Assembly: GCA_024653775.1 (NCBI GenBank)
Contig: JANLHZ010000145.1
Coordinates: 1-37,010, forward strand
Direction of reading: 5' to 3'
Length of the DNA: 37,010 nt
DNA from: Planctomycetota bacterium
GTDB lineage: Bacteria > Planctomycetota > UBA8742 > JACQVU01 > JANLHZ01
Shown: piece by piece, positions 16,726-25,005 of the stretch
Position numbering within the stretch: the stretch's first letter is position 1
Layout: each line of letters begins with the position of its first letter
The notes under the pieces: model-generated
What the model was told of the DNA's origin: nothing
Databases searched by the model: none
What the model saw: the letters and a program-made list of their open reading frames with translations, nothing else
Translations under genes and position numbers: made by a program

Positions 16726-18189
16726 CTATCTTCTTCCTTCGCCCTGCATCTCCGTCGGAGCCTGACGCTCCCAACTGATTTCCTGCAGAAGAATCGGATC
16801 TTCGTCGCGATAGAACGCGTCTCCGGTGCGAGCGACCTCCACCACGAGATTCTCTTCCTGCTCCCAGGGCGTGAGATCGATCGAAACTACGCTGCTGACG
16901 AGTCCGCGGACGGTGACTGTCAGCTTGTTCCAGCGACGATCGGTCGCGCCGAAGATGGCGACGCATTCGAGAGTGGACCACTGATGCCCGACGAGTCTTC
17001 CGCCCTGCGAGACGGAACCCATTATCGTCGGGAACTTCTGAATCACGTTTTCGGTGATCGTGTTGCTTCTGCCCTGCGGAACTCCGCGATTATCGACCCG
17101 CATGTTGCGATCGTTCGCGATGATGTTGTCGTAATACGTGACGGTAGTCGTCTCGTACGCAGGTTTGCGAAGAACTTCGTTCCTAAATTCGTAGACCGGC
17201 TGCCAGAGCTGCTCCGACGTGACGGGATCGATTGCAAGCTCGCCGGTTTCGAGAAGCATAGGCACCCGCGCGCCGTTTCTGCGGAAATAAATCACGCGGC
17301 CGTAGCGATCGCGCCTGACGACGGGCTGACCTGTCTGCTCGTCCTTCAGGATTTCCGGCTCGCCGTTCTCGCCCAGAAACGGAACCAGAATCGGCGTGCC
17401 TTTATCGCGGTGAACGATCTCGCCCCAGGGCATGCGAATATCGACGTCCTCCAGGTACGTGTAAGGTTCGCTACTCAGAACGACCTGATTGCCGCGAATC
17501 TGAGGTTTGAAGTCGTAGCGCATCTGGAGCGCGCTCGAACCCCACAAAATCGGAGCTTCCATCGAAGACCACTCCGGATACTTCTGCTCGTGCCGCTTGA
17601 ACTGCTGGTAGTCGGGAAATCCGGTCTGCGGATCGAGAACGCTCTGCCAAGGCACTCCAATGCGGGTCAGAAGGTCTTTCAGCTCGTAGACGCTGTGGAA
17701 ACCCTCCCTGTGCGCGATAGCCGCGACGACGGCAGGGTTTTCGATATCGTGATATTCCTGGAATATGCGGGGCGCGTCCCAATCTTCGGCGGCTGCGATC
17801 GCCGCGGCCGATCGATCGATGTCGACCACGTCGCTGACGGCCTTGACGTCGATCGTCGTGTACACCGGGTAAGTAGGAACGAACCTGTTCTGGCTGTCTC
17901 TTACGCTGTCGGTCCAGTTCTGATTGGTGGGGCTGATGTCCTTCGCGTAAGGCGTGTTTACGATGCGATAGCGCATGTAATAGAAAGTCTTGCCTTCGCC
18001 GTCCGGCATGCGGATCGTGATTGCGCGAACGGGGCGATCCTCGTCCGCGAGTTCGAACCGAAGACGGAACTGCCCGCGTCCGCCCACGTCGTCGTCCGAA
18101 AGAGGCTGAACCGGCGCCATCTGCGCGTGCGAAATCGACGACACGCATCCAAGCAGAAAAACCAGGAATCCGATGCTCTTGAAATTCAT
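16726..18189 (-). CDS. Predicted secreted/lipoprotein, unknown function
   Basis: The 487-residue product has a signal ending FLLGC (Cys15), fitting a lipoprotein; cleavage after SHA (about residue 22) is an alternative. The mature protein is rich in Tyr, Arg and Asp, and no known family is recognised. A notable segment is KGTPILVPFLGENGEPEILKDE followed by YGRVIYFRRNG, which resembles parameter-like beta hairpins. It has no membrane helix after the signal. It is downstream of the PII-like gene on the same strand, with a 160-bp gap that shows no terminator. Very open opposite-strand frames here are shadows. Confidence 0.7.
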   Translation of the reverse strand: MNFKSIGFLVFLLGCVSSISHAQMAPVQPLSDDDVGGRGQFRLRFELADEDRPVRAITIRMPDGEGKTFYYMRYRIVNTPYAKDISPTNQNWTDSVRDSQNRFVPTYPVYTTIDVKAVSDVVDIDRSAAAIAAAEDWDAPRIFQEYHDIENPAVVAAIAHREGFHSVYELKDLLTRIGVPWQSVLDPQTGFPDYQQFKRHEQKYPEWSSMEAPILWGSSALQMRYDFKPQIRGNQVVLSSEPYTYLEDVDIRMPWGEIVHRDKGTPILVPFLGENGEPEILKDEQTGQPVVRRDRYGRVIYFRRNGARVPMLLETGELAIDPVTSEQLWQPVYEFRNEVLRKPAYETTTVTYYDNIIANDRNMRVDNRGVPQGRSNTITENVIQKFPTIMGSVSQGGRLVGHQWSTLECVAIFGATDRRWNKLTVTVRGLVSSVVSIDLTPWEQEENLVVEVARTGDAFYRDEDPILLQEISWERQAPTEMQGEGRR

Positions 18190-18349
18190 CTTTATCCGTG
18201 AGAAAGAAGCTTACAGGGGATTTGGCAAGCTGATCGCAATAACAAAATCCTAATGAACCGACAGCGAGAAGTCAATCAAAAAACTCTTTGCAGAGTAGCC
18301 GCAGGAGAAGAGGCGCAGGGGGACCGGAAATCTACAACTGGCAGACATC

Positions 18350-18664
18350 TCAACTCACGTCTTCGTCAGACTTCTCGGTATTCAGCACGAGGATCTTGCC
18401 GTCGCCGATGCGGCCGGTGCGGGCTTTCTTCACGATGGCGTCGGTGACGTCATTCAAACGGAAATCCTCGCAGAAAAGCTCGATACGCACCTTGGGCAGG
18501 AACGTGATCGCGTATTCGCTGCCCTGGTAGAGTTCGAGATGGCCTTTCTGCCGGCCGTAGCCGCGGACCTCGCCGAAGGTCAGGCACTCGACTTCAAGTT
18601 CGCAAAGCGCATCGAGGACGCTCTGCGCCTTGAACGGCTTGACGAATGCGATTACTTTCTTCAT
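18350..18664 (-). CDS. PII-family nitrogen regulatory protein, C-terminally short
   Basis: The 104-residue product has the PII core: MKKVIAFVKPFK at the start, the T-loop GYGRQKGHLELYQGSEY with Tyr51 (the uridylylation position in GlnB), FLPKVRIELF, and the ATP-site RTGRIGDGK (82-90). PII proteins sense ATP/ADP and 2-oxoglutarate and act on glutamine synthetase regulation, AmtB or metabolic enzymes. The normal C-terminal IRTGE arginines are absent; after residue 92 it ends in an acidic tail, so ligand binding may differ. It lies downstream of fliF, and the gap is entirely heptamer repeat. No ribosome binding site is visible. glnA lies about 3 kb away. Confidence 0.88.
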   Translation of the reverse strand: MKKVIAFVKPFKAQSVLDALCELEVECLTFGEVRGYGRQKGHLELYQGSEYAITFLPKVRIELFCEDFRLNDVTDAIVKKARTGRIGDGKILVLNTEKSDEDVS

Positions 18665-18690
18665 TCGTAATTCGTAATTCGTAATTGAAT
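18663..18690. repeat. Heptanucleotide tract ATTCGTA x3 filling the fliF-PII gap
   Basis: ATTCGTA occurs three times (18663-18683) and is followed by ATTGAAT (18684-18690). The tract touches both the ATG of the PII-like gene and the TAA stop of fliF, so it makes up the whole intercistronic region and replaces the ribosome binding site. Confidence 0.85.
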
Positions 18691-20312
18691 TACATTTCTT
18701 CCGCTTCCTTGATAAGTCTCCAGCGCTTGATCAGATTCGCGGCGCGGGAAGGTTCTTCCTCGCAGAACTTCGCGACCTGTTCCATCCGCCAGTTGGTCTG
18801 GATCAGTTCGGATGGAGTCTTACCCTCGTCGAAGCCAGGGAACATTTCGCCTTCGCGCTCTCCCATACCGAGTCCTTTCAGTCCACCGCCGGTGGTCCTT
18901 TCGAGTTCGAGTTCCGTCATCACGTCTTCGACCGGCTTCGGCGCCGATCCCTTGACCATGAATCCGAGGAAAACCAGCGCGATCACCGCGAAAATCGAAA
19001 GAACTATCGTGTCGCCCTGACCGGGAAGACCGATAGTTTCAAGAACCATTTCCGACCACGTCTTCGGAATCATCGGCGGATCGTTGAATTCCCACGCGAC
19101 CACGACGACGTTTCCGAGAACGACTTCATCCGGTAGCGCGGACGCGCCCTTCAGCGAATTCGTCACCAGATCCTTTATCCGCTCGATCTTGTCGTCGATG
19201 CTTTGAGCGTTGTTCGCGGTCTTCGCCTCTAGGTCCGAAAGCGGAACGAGAATCGAAACCGTCGCGTTCTTGAACTTGCCGTCGCGGTCCTCGACGCGGT
19301 CGCGGACGTGGCTGTTCTCCATTTCCTTTAGATCTTCCGTCAGCGTGGAATTCTCGGTTGTAGTGGTGCCATCGGTTGACTCCGTATTGGCGTTGATCAT
19401 CGTCCCGGGTTCGTCCTGTCTCATCTGAGCGGTGGAAGTCTCCTCCCTGCCCTGAGTCATCCTCGGCGCGCCCGCGACAACCATGTCCTCGTCACGGAGG
19501 TGGGTGTCGAGATCGAGATTGATCTTCGCGACGACGCTGTACCTTCCGACGATGTTTCGAAGCAGAGTTCCCACGTCGGACTTGAGTCGCTCCTCGAGCT
19601 GACGCTCCAGCTCGATCTTGCGCTGAGCCGCCGCGGCGCCTTCCTCGGGCAGAACCGCGTCGTAGTAGCGTCCGGACGTATCGACGATGTTCACGTTCTC
19701 CGCGGGCGTGTCCTCGACCGCGTAACTGACGATTCTCGCAATGGCGAGGGACTGCTCCCTCGTAAGCTGCGCTGTCCCCGAAAGTTCGACCACCACAGTC
19801 GCCCTTCCCGGTTCGTTATTCACAGCGAGAGGACTCAGCCTCGGAGCGACAATGCTGAGACTCGCGTGCTGAACGATATCGAGGCTTTCGATAACCGATT
19901 CGACGAACTGCCGGCGCGACTCGTTGAAACGTCTCGTGTACTGCGAATCCGTCATCGTGAAGCTGGTCTCGCCAAGCCACTCGAACGGTTTCGTGTCCTT
20001 CGGCATACGGTCCGACTGCGCAAGAATGAACAGCGAGCGAGTGCGATCGTCCTCAGCGACCTTCACCATCCCGCCTTCGACGCTGTACTCGATGTTCGAC
20101 CGACTGAGTTCCGTCACGACGCTGTCTATGTCGCCTTTCGAAATCTCGTAGTCGAAAAGCGACGACCTTCCAGGACCTTCGCTCGTCGCGATCAGCAGTA
20201 TCAGCGTAATTACAAGTGCAAGCGAAAGCGCCGCCACGGTCAGCTTCTGCCCAAGGGACATTTTGCCGATCAGTACGATGATTCGTTGTGCTCTTTCCTT
20301 GATTTTTTCCAT
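18690..20312 (-). CDS. fliF: Flagellar M-ring protein FliF homologue
   Basis: FliF forms the MS ring in the cytoplasmic membrane that carries the flagellar switch. The 540-residue product has the first membrane helix at about 22-44, then YscJ/FliF ring-building motifs (PGRSSLFDYEISKGDIDSVV, QYTRRFNESRRQFVESVIESLDIVQHASLSIVAP). A second helix lies at about 432-455. The cytoplasmic tail NWRMEQVAKFCEEEPSRAANLIKRW resembles the FliG-binding end. It is near the usual length of 520-570. The start at 20312 has GGAG seven bases upstream; the open frame to 20348 is less likely. No other flagellar gene is visible within the window, so it is an orphan or the end of a split cluster. Confidence 0.87.
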   Translation of the reverse strand: MEKIKERAQRIIVLIGKMSLGQKLTVAALSLALVITLILLIATSEGPGRSSLFDYEISKGDIDSVVTELSRSNIEYSVEGGMVKVAEDDRTRSLFILAQSDRMPKDTKPFEWLGETSFTMTDSQYTRRFNESRRQFVESVIESLDIVQHASLSIVAPRLSPLAVNNEPGRATVVVELSGTAQLTREQSLAIARIVSYAVEDTPAENVNIVDTSGRYYDAVLPEEGAAAAQRKIELERQLEERLKSDVGTLLRNIVGRYSVVAKINLDLDTHLRDEDMVVAGAPRMTQGREETSTAQMRQDEPGTMINANTESTDGTTTTENSTLTEDLKEMENSHVRDRVEDRDGKFKNATVSILVPLSDLEAKTANNAQSIDDKIERIKDLVTNSLKGASALPDEVVLGNVVVVAWEFNDPPMIPKTWSEMVLETIGLPGQGDTIVLSIFAVIALVFLGFMVKGSAPKPVEDVMTELELERTTGGGLKGLGMGEREGEMFPGFDEGKTPSELIQTNWRMEQVAKFCEEEPSRAANLIKRWRLIKEAEEM

Positions 20313-20495
20313 TTCCACTCCTGGAACTGAATTAAACCGTTCCTTCAAATAAGTTAAAGTTGAGTGCGTGAAGGATTTCAGATTCTAATAATTTGATTGG
20401 CCGAATCCAGTTAATTCCGGCATGTTTTTTCCCCCGCTGAAACGTTCGCTGAGTTCAGGACTCCGCGGACGGATTTCGTTCAGTCTAATGGACTT

Positions 20496-21251
20496 ATGAC
20501 CGCAATCTTCGAGAGTCTTGCCGAGTATTCCGAAATCCTTGCAACCAGGGGGATTTCGACCTTCGATTCGCTTCTACGCTTCGACGAAGGCGTGGTCGTC
20601 AACAGGAACAGCCGCCGCAGCGTCCTGCGCGTCGAGACACTTGTTCCCGGCAAGAAATTTTATTTGAAGCGCTACGGAAAACCGCAATGGAAAGACCTTC
20701 CGGGACATTATCTAACGCTCGGAAGGTTTTCCGGGTACGCCCCGGTCGAAAAACTGATGGTCGAGAGTTTCAGAAGTTTCGGGTTCATAACGCCGCGGAT
20801 CGTCGCGTTCGGCGAAGACCGCGGGAAATCGCTGCTTCTGCTCGAAGGGCTCGAGCCACGGGTGAGTCTTGACGATTACATCGCGCGGTACTCGCCGGAC
20901 GAACCGACGCTTACCGAAATCGCCCGGCAACTCGCGAATCTCGTCGCGGGCGTGCATTCCCGCGGCGCGTGCTATCCTGACCTCAAAATACAGCACATTT
21001 TTATCGATCCGGACGATCCGCGCGGGAAAATAGCCTGTATCGATCACCATCGTTCGAGGCTGTATTCAAGCCCGAAACGACGAATCAAGGACCTCTCGGC
21101 GCTGCTGAAATCCGCGCCTCGGGTGCCACTCAAAACGAAGCTGACGTTCCTTCGGACGTACGTTTCAAGACGACTGCCATACTCCCGCGGGATCGAACTG
21201 CGGAAACTCGCGGATCAGCCCGCGCTGGCGAAAATGATCCTCCGCGGCTGA
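20496..21251 (+). CDS. LPS-core kinase (WaaP/InaA/Kdo kinase family)
   Basis: The 251-residue product has the protein-kinase-like fold of lipopolysaccharide kinases. Lys58 (FYLKRYG) and Glu90 are candidate nucleotide contacts. CYPDLKIQHIFI (159-170) holds the catalytic Asp162, with His where most kinases have Asn. CIDHHR (181-186, Asp183) is the metal-binding DFG equivalent. Family members phosphorylate heptose or Kdo in the LPS core on the cytoplasmic side. The start at ATG 20496 has no good ribosome site. It is divergent from fliF with a 147-bp gap, and together with LpxH it supports an LPS-making cell. Confidence 0.85.
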   Translation: MTAIFESLAEYSEILATRGISTFDSLLRFDEGVVVNRNSRRSVLRVETLVPGKKFYLKRYGKPQWKDLPGHYLTLGRFSGYAPVEKLMVESFRSFGFITPRIVAFGEDRGKSLLLLEGLEPRVSLDDYIARYSPDEPTLTEIARQLANLVAGVHSRGACYPDLKIQHIFIDPDDPRGKIACIDHHRSRLYSSPKRRIKDLSALLKSAPRVPLKTKLTFLRTYVSRRLPYSRGIELRKLADQPALAKMILRG

Positions 21252-21274
21252 AGCATCGAGTTTCAATCAAGTCC

Positions 21275-21302
21275 CCACTAACCACTAACCACCAACCACT
21301 AA
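21275..21302. repeat. Heptanucleotide tract CCACTAA x4
   Basis: Four 7-mers: CCACTAA, CCACTAA, CCACCAA, CCACTAA. They lie in the gap between the LPS kinase gene and glnA, in the possible glnA leader or promoter region. Confidence 0.85.
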
Positions 21303-21432
21303 ACTACTGCTCAACCGTGATTTACGTTCCGTCCCGGACATCCCGACTAAATTCTAAAATTCTGAATTGTTTGTTGCAGTAGCGGGCGCGAATTTCTAAT
21401 TTTGCGGTTCAGTAAGAAGAAAAAGGGGCGCG

Positions 21433-21488
21433 AAGCCTGTTTTTTTTTTTCGACTGAATCAGTCGGAGAAGAAAAACGGGCTTTTTTT
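21433..21488 (+). terminator. Intrinsic terminator/attenuator just upstream of glnA
   Basis: AAGCCTGTTTTT (21433-21444) pairs with AAAAACGGGCTT (21472-21483) over 12 bp with one G-U wobble. It encloses a second perfect hairpin, CGACTG/CAGTCG (21451-21465), and is followed by TTTTTTT. It ends 24 bp before the glnA ATG, leaving no room for a promoter downstream. It is therefore either a regulated attenuator in the glnA leader or requires read-through. Confidence 0.8.
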
Positions 21489-21511
21489 AATTACACGAAA
21501 GTGGGGAGAAA

Positions 21512-22930
21512 ATGAAATCACCGCAGGAAGTCCTTGGTTTGATCCGCGAAAAGAACGTCGTTATGGTGGACCTTCGGTTCACCGACTTTCTCGGACGCTG
21601 GCATCACTTTTCAGTCCCGAGTCACTTTCTGAGGCTGGAAGAGTTCGAAGAAGGACTCGGCTTCGACGGCAGTTCCCTCCGTGGCTGGCAGGCGATCAAC
21701 GAAAGCGACATGCTCGTATTCCCAGACCCGAAAACGGCGTTTCTCGACCCGTTTACCGAGCATCCGACCCTCATCCTGATCTGCGACATCCGCGATCCGA
21801 TCTCCGGCGCAAGCTACAATAAAGACCCGCGCACCATCGCGCAGAAGGCGGTCAACTACCTCAAAAGTACCGGAATCGGCGATGTCGCGTACTTCGGACC
21901 GGAGGCAGAGTTCTTCGTCTTCGACGACGTGCGTTTTGCACAGAACGCCCACGAGGGCTATTACCACCTCGATTCCGTCGAAGGCTGCTGGAACACCGGA
22001 CGCGTCGAGCAGGGCGGAAACCTCAGCTACAAACCTAGGCACAAGGAAGGCTACTTCCCGACCCAGCCGACCGACACCCTTCAGGACCTGCGCTCGGAAA
22101 TGTCCATCGAGCTTGAGAACGCGGGAATCGAAGTCGAGCGGCAGCACCACGAAGTCGCGACCGCCGGACAATGCGAAATCGACATTAAGTATGATTCTCT
22201 CGTCGCGATGGCCGACAAGCTGATGAAGTTCAAATACATCGTCAGAAACGTCGCGCACCGCCGCGGGAAGGTCGTCACGTTCATGCCGAAGCCGCTGTAT
22301 GGCGATAACGGCAGCGGAATGCACACGCACTTCTCGATCTGGAAAAACGGCAAAAACAACTTCTTCGGCGACAAATACGCCGGATTCTCCCAGGAAGGCC
22401 TTTACGCCATAGGCGGAGTGCTTCAGAAGGCGCACGCGCTGATCGCGCTGTCGAATCCCTCGACGAACAGCTATAAGCGCCTCGTTCCGGGTTATGAGGC
22501 TCCGGTTCGCCTCGCGTATTCGAGCCGTAATCGCAGCGCGGCGATACGCATCCCGATGTATTCGAATTCCGAAGGCGCGAAACGTTTCGAGTTCCGCACG
22601 CCGGATTCGACCAGCAATCCGTACATCTTCTTCGCGGCGCTGACGATGGCCGCAATCCACGGGATCAAGAACAAGGTCGATCCGGGCACGCCGCTCGACA
22701 AGGACATCTACGGCCTTTCGCCTGAGGAACTGAAGGACGTGCCGAGCACGCCCAGAAGCTTCGAGGACGCGCTCGACGCGCTCGAGCATGACCATTCATG
22801 GCTCCTCCACGGCGACGTGTTCACGAAAGAGGTCATCGAAACCTGGATTCAGTACAAACGCATCCACGAGGTCGACGCGGTCAAGCTCCGCCCGCACCCC
22901 CACGAGTTCGAGCTTTATATCGACGCGTAA
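21512..22930 (+). CDS. glnA: Glutamine synthetase type I
   Basis: GlnA condenses ammonia with glutamate using ATP and is the main entry point of nitrogen assimilation. The 472-residue product has the usual GSI length. Motifs include [10 protein letters not shown] (50-59), [10 protein letters not shown] with metal ligands Glu131/Glu133, [10 protein letters not shown] (His271 region), [17 protein letters not shown] (315-331) and NRSAAIRIP. Tyr400 in [10 protein letters not shown] sits at the adenylylation position of the GSI-beta type, so GlnE-type control is possible. GGGGAG lies four to five bases before the ATG. Upstream is a leader with a terminator-like hairpin; downstream are palindromes and a strong terminator. 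A PII-like gene lies about 3 kb upstream on the other strand. Confidence 0.97.
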   Translation: MKSPQEVLGLIREKNVVMVDLRFTDFLGRWHHFSVPSHFLRLEEFEEGLGFDGSSLRGWQAINESDMLVFPDPKTAFLDPFTEHPTLILICDIRDPISGASYNKDPRTIAQKAVNYLKSTGIGDVAYFGPEAEFFVFDDVRFAQNAHEGYYHLDSVEGCWNTGRVEQGGNLSYKPRHKEGYFPTQPTDTLQDLRSEMSIELENAGIEVERQHHEVATAGQCEIDIKYDSLVAMADKLMKFKYIVRNVAHRRGKVVTFMPKPLYGDNGSGMHTHFSIWKNGKNNFFGDKYAGFSQEGLYAIGGVLQKAHALIALSNPSTNSYKRLVPGYEAPVRLAYSSRNRSAAIRIPMYSNSEGAKRFEFRTPDSTSNPYIFFAALTMAAIHGIKNKVDPGTPLDKDIYGLSPEELKDVPSTPRSFEDALDALEHDHSWLLHGDVFTKEVIETWIQYKRIHEVDAVKLRPHPHEFELYIDA

Positions 22931-22940
22931 TCCTGGGACC

Positions 22941-22988
22941 GCGGACGTCCTCGTCCGCACAATTCATCGGACGTCTCGTCCGATGAAT
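22941..22988. repeat. Twin palindromes with GGACG...CGTCC core
   Basis: GCGGACG/CGTCCGC (22941-22958) and ATTCATCGGACG/CGTCCGATGAAT (22962-22988, 12-bp stem with TCT loop) follow glnA. The core GGACGTCTCGTCC is the exact reverse complement of the core at 27217-27230, so this is a dispersed palindromic repeat (REP-like) rather than a unique terminator. Confidence 0.75.
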
Positions 22989-23626
22989 AAATTTCGAAAG
23001 CAAAAATAGCAAAGGGCGGGTTTCGATCCGCCCTTTTTGTTTTCGAACTTAGCTCTCGTTCTCATAATGTGAGTTACTGTCTCCTTGGAGAGAACTGCCA
23101 ACCGGAAATACATGAGCCATTTTAGCAACCGTTCCATTGCTATTTCTCTGCGCTCCACATTTGCATATTCACAAACTATAAATTTATTTGCTCCCTCAAC
23201 GAATGACTCAGCTAAAGCCTTTATCGACACCATTACCAAGCTGGTGCTAATTGATGGATCGTACCGAACTTCGGGGATTGAGTGGTCAGTATAACCGATT
23301 AAGCGTACGGGATTTTCTTTTCTTCGAGACTTACTTGATTCAGGACCAAAACTGTGAAGCATTCCGCATCTAGCTCCCCACAATTCTTCCCCTGTTACTT
23401 GTTCATTGCATTTGAATTTTATGTATCGATCCACCCAAGAGATAAAGTCTTCTGATTTGACTTCTGTTCTATTTTCAGGCATCGCAATATACGCCATTGT
23501 ATCGATGCCTGAATAAATCAATATTACCGCTGACCCGAAGCATTCGTTCTCAATCGCAACTTTTATTCCACGAATGATACCGTTCTGGACTACGTTGTAT
23601 ACAGGTTCATTTGATAGGGAAGTCAT
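22964..23626 (-). CDS. Hypothetical protein with HEPN-like RxxxxH motif
   Basis: The 220-residue product starts at an ATG with GGAGG six bases upstream. The pattern SAVILIYSGIDTMAYIA...DFISWVDRYI...ELWGARCGMLHSFGPESSKSRR recalls a widespread small family of unknown function. ARCGMLH contains R-x4-H, the catalytic motif of HEPN RNases, and the preceding helices fit, but HEPN membership is inference. Codon use is AT-rich relative to the neighbours. The last about 25 residues are read from the glnA terminator and palindromes, so the original 3' end has probably been lost. There is no partner antitoxin or MNT gene adjacent; the gap upstream (23627-23888) shows no gene. Confidence 0.72.
   Translation of the reverse strand: MTSLSNEPVYNVVQNGIIRGIKVAIENECFGSAVILIYSGIDTMAYIAMPENRTEVKSEDFISWVDRYIKFKCNEQVTGEELWGARCGMLHSFGPESSKSRRKENPVRLIGYTDHSIPEVRYDPSISTSLVMVSIKALAESFVEGANKFIVCEYANVERREIAMERLLKWLMYFRLAVLSKETVTHIMRTRAKFENKKGGSKPALCYFCFRNLFIGRDVR
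23011..23038 (+). terminator. Intrinsic terminator of glnA
   Basis: AAAGGGCGG (23011-23019) pairs perfectly with CCGCCCTTT (23028-23036), followed by T-rich TTGTTTT. It lies inside the 3' end of the minus-strand gene and is symmetrical enough to act in both directions. Confidence 0.85.
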
Positions 23627-23888
23627 TATGATCCTCCGGGAACTGTGTCCGATATTCTATCTACACCATTTTCTTGAAAAAGATTTCACCAACATTTCCA
23701 TCATTTACATTTTCAATATATCGGCAGGGAAGGAACCCGTGGAGTAAATGCAAATCCCGCGAACACATCTCGGGCGCGATCCGGGAGTAAATCCACGAGC
23801 GTGACTTCAGCAGCACAGACTCCGCGCTCTCAAGATTAAACCACGAATAACTCGAAATTCCCGAAGCGAACTTATATTTTGTCTCTCC

Positions 23889-24902
23889 GTGACAGCGCCC
23901 GCAGAACAGCCGAAACCCGTGAAAAACGGTAGCGCCAAAACCCTCGGCCTCATGGTCGTGACGCTCGGCTGTACCCTCGTTGCGGGCTGGATGATCTACA
24001 GGGACTTCGATGGATTCGTCAATACGTTCTCCCGAATCGACGCGGCGCTGTTCACCGCAGGGGTCGTGGTCGCGTTCTACGGCGAGCTTCTCACCTCATC
24101 CGTAACAAACCAGCGACTTTTCGCGATGGGCGGCTTCAAAGTCTCCTGGGTGACGCTTTTCGCCGCGCGAGCGAGCACGCAGCTTATCGACATCGCCCAC
24201 TTCACCATCGGCGTCGGCGCGAAATGCTGGATTCTCGGTAAGCGCGTCGGCCGGGACTGGAGGGAAACTGTCGGACATTTTCTCGTGTCGAATTTTGTCG
24301 ACCTCTCGATTCTCTGGATGTTCTCGGTGATCGGAATTTTCGTCGCAATCGAGTCGCTTCCGGAAGAAACCCTGCTTCCGATAATCGTTGTCGGCGTAGT
24401 AATCGTTGCAATTTTCATGTGGTGGATTCGCCCGCTTACGAGGCTTCTGAAGCGAGAAGTGATGACCGGCGCGGTCAGTTTTTTCGACAGGAGCACGCTT
24501 CTCGCGCAGTTTCGGAACTACGGACCGCGGGAAGCATTTTTCGCGCATCTCCTGAGAATACCACCGATGCTTGTGCCGATCTTCGGATGGTATCTCGCGT
24601 TTCGGGCGTTCGGATTCGACGTCACGCCGACGGTGATGTTCGTCGCGGTGCCGCTATACGCGATGATGGGCGCGCTTCCGACGAATTTCGCGGGTATCGG
24701 CGCGCCGACGTTGGTGTTCGTGGCGATTCTCGGCGCGTACGGATCGAAAGGAGAAATTCTCGCGGTGCCGCTTACGTGGCACGGAGCGTTCGTGATGCTG
24801 AAAGTCATCACCGGGGTCATTTTCATGCCGTATTTCAAAAAGACGCTTGCGGGGGAAACAATCGCAGACCTAAAACGCCATCTATCCGAAGAACAGGCGT
24901 AA
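23889..24902 (+). CDS. LPG-synthase-TM / UPF0104-like integral membrane protein
   Basis: The 337-residue product has about eight membrane helices. The pattern (YRDFDGFVNTFSRIDAALFTAGVVVAF, NFVDLSILWMFS, and late FAGIGAPTLVFVAILGAYG) matches the lysylphosphatidylglycerol synthase membrane-domain family (UPF0104/AglD-like). This family includes flippase or lipid-linked sugar-transfer partners. It lacks the C-terminal aminoacyl-transferase domain of MprF. The start is GTG at 23889 with no ribosome binding site; ATG codons inside (codon 22) are alternatives. Its stop is followed directly by a heptamer tract. Single-gene unit. Confidence 0.8.
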   Translation: MTAPAEQPKPVKNGSAKTLGLMVVTLGCTLVAGWMIYRDFDGFVNTFSRIDAALFTAGVVVAFYGELLTSSVTNQRLFAMGGFKVSWVTLFAARASTQLIDIAHFTIGVGAKCWILGKRVGRDWRETVGHFLVSNFVDLSILWMFSVIGIFVAIESLPEETLLPIIVVGVVIVAIFMWWIRPLTRLLKREVMTGAVSFFDRSTLLAQFRNYGPREAFFAHLLRIPPMLVPIFGWYLAFRAFGFDVTPTVMFVAVPLYAMMGALPTNFAGIGAPTLVFVAILGAYGSKGEILAVPLTWHGAFVMLKVITGVIFMPYFKKTLAGETIADLKRHLSEEQA

Positions 24903-24906
24903 CTCA

Positions 24907-24920
24907 ATTACGAATTACGA
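24907..24920. repeat. Heptanucleotide tract ATTACGA x2
   Basis: ATTACGA occurs twice in tandem directly after the stop of the membrane-protein gene. It differs by about one base from the reverse complement (TACGAAT) of the 18663 tract unit, so it may be a short relative of that tract. Confidence 0.6.
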
Positions 24921-24947
24921 GCGAAGATGCCCAAAATCGAGCAGTAA

Positions 24948-24978
24948 ATAAAAAAGGCACGGATTCGATCCGTGCCTT
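24948..24978 (-). terminator. Intrinsic terminator of the Gln-rich repeat protein gene
   Basis: AAGGCACGGAT (24954-24964) pairs perfectly with ATCCGTGCCTT (24968-24978). On the minus strand a T-tract follows. It ends about 28 bp after the stop at 25006. Confidence 0.87.
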
Positions 24979-25005
24979 CCTGATGTTGTTTACCGGGAGG
25001 TAGAT

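Noticed and set aside
16984-18201. 405-codon plus-strand frame
   Set aside because: It overlaps the secreted protein gene, which has a lipoprotein signal and normal composition; the plus frame has neither.
21303-21432. Known glutamine riboswitch in the glnA leader
   Set aside because: I could not find the conserved motif of that class; only the terminator hairpin is supported.
21611-22795. Long minus-strand open frame opposite glnA
   Set aside because: It is a shadow of a highly conserved gene in GC-rich DNA; the protein is Arg/Val-rich with no family pattern.
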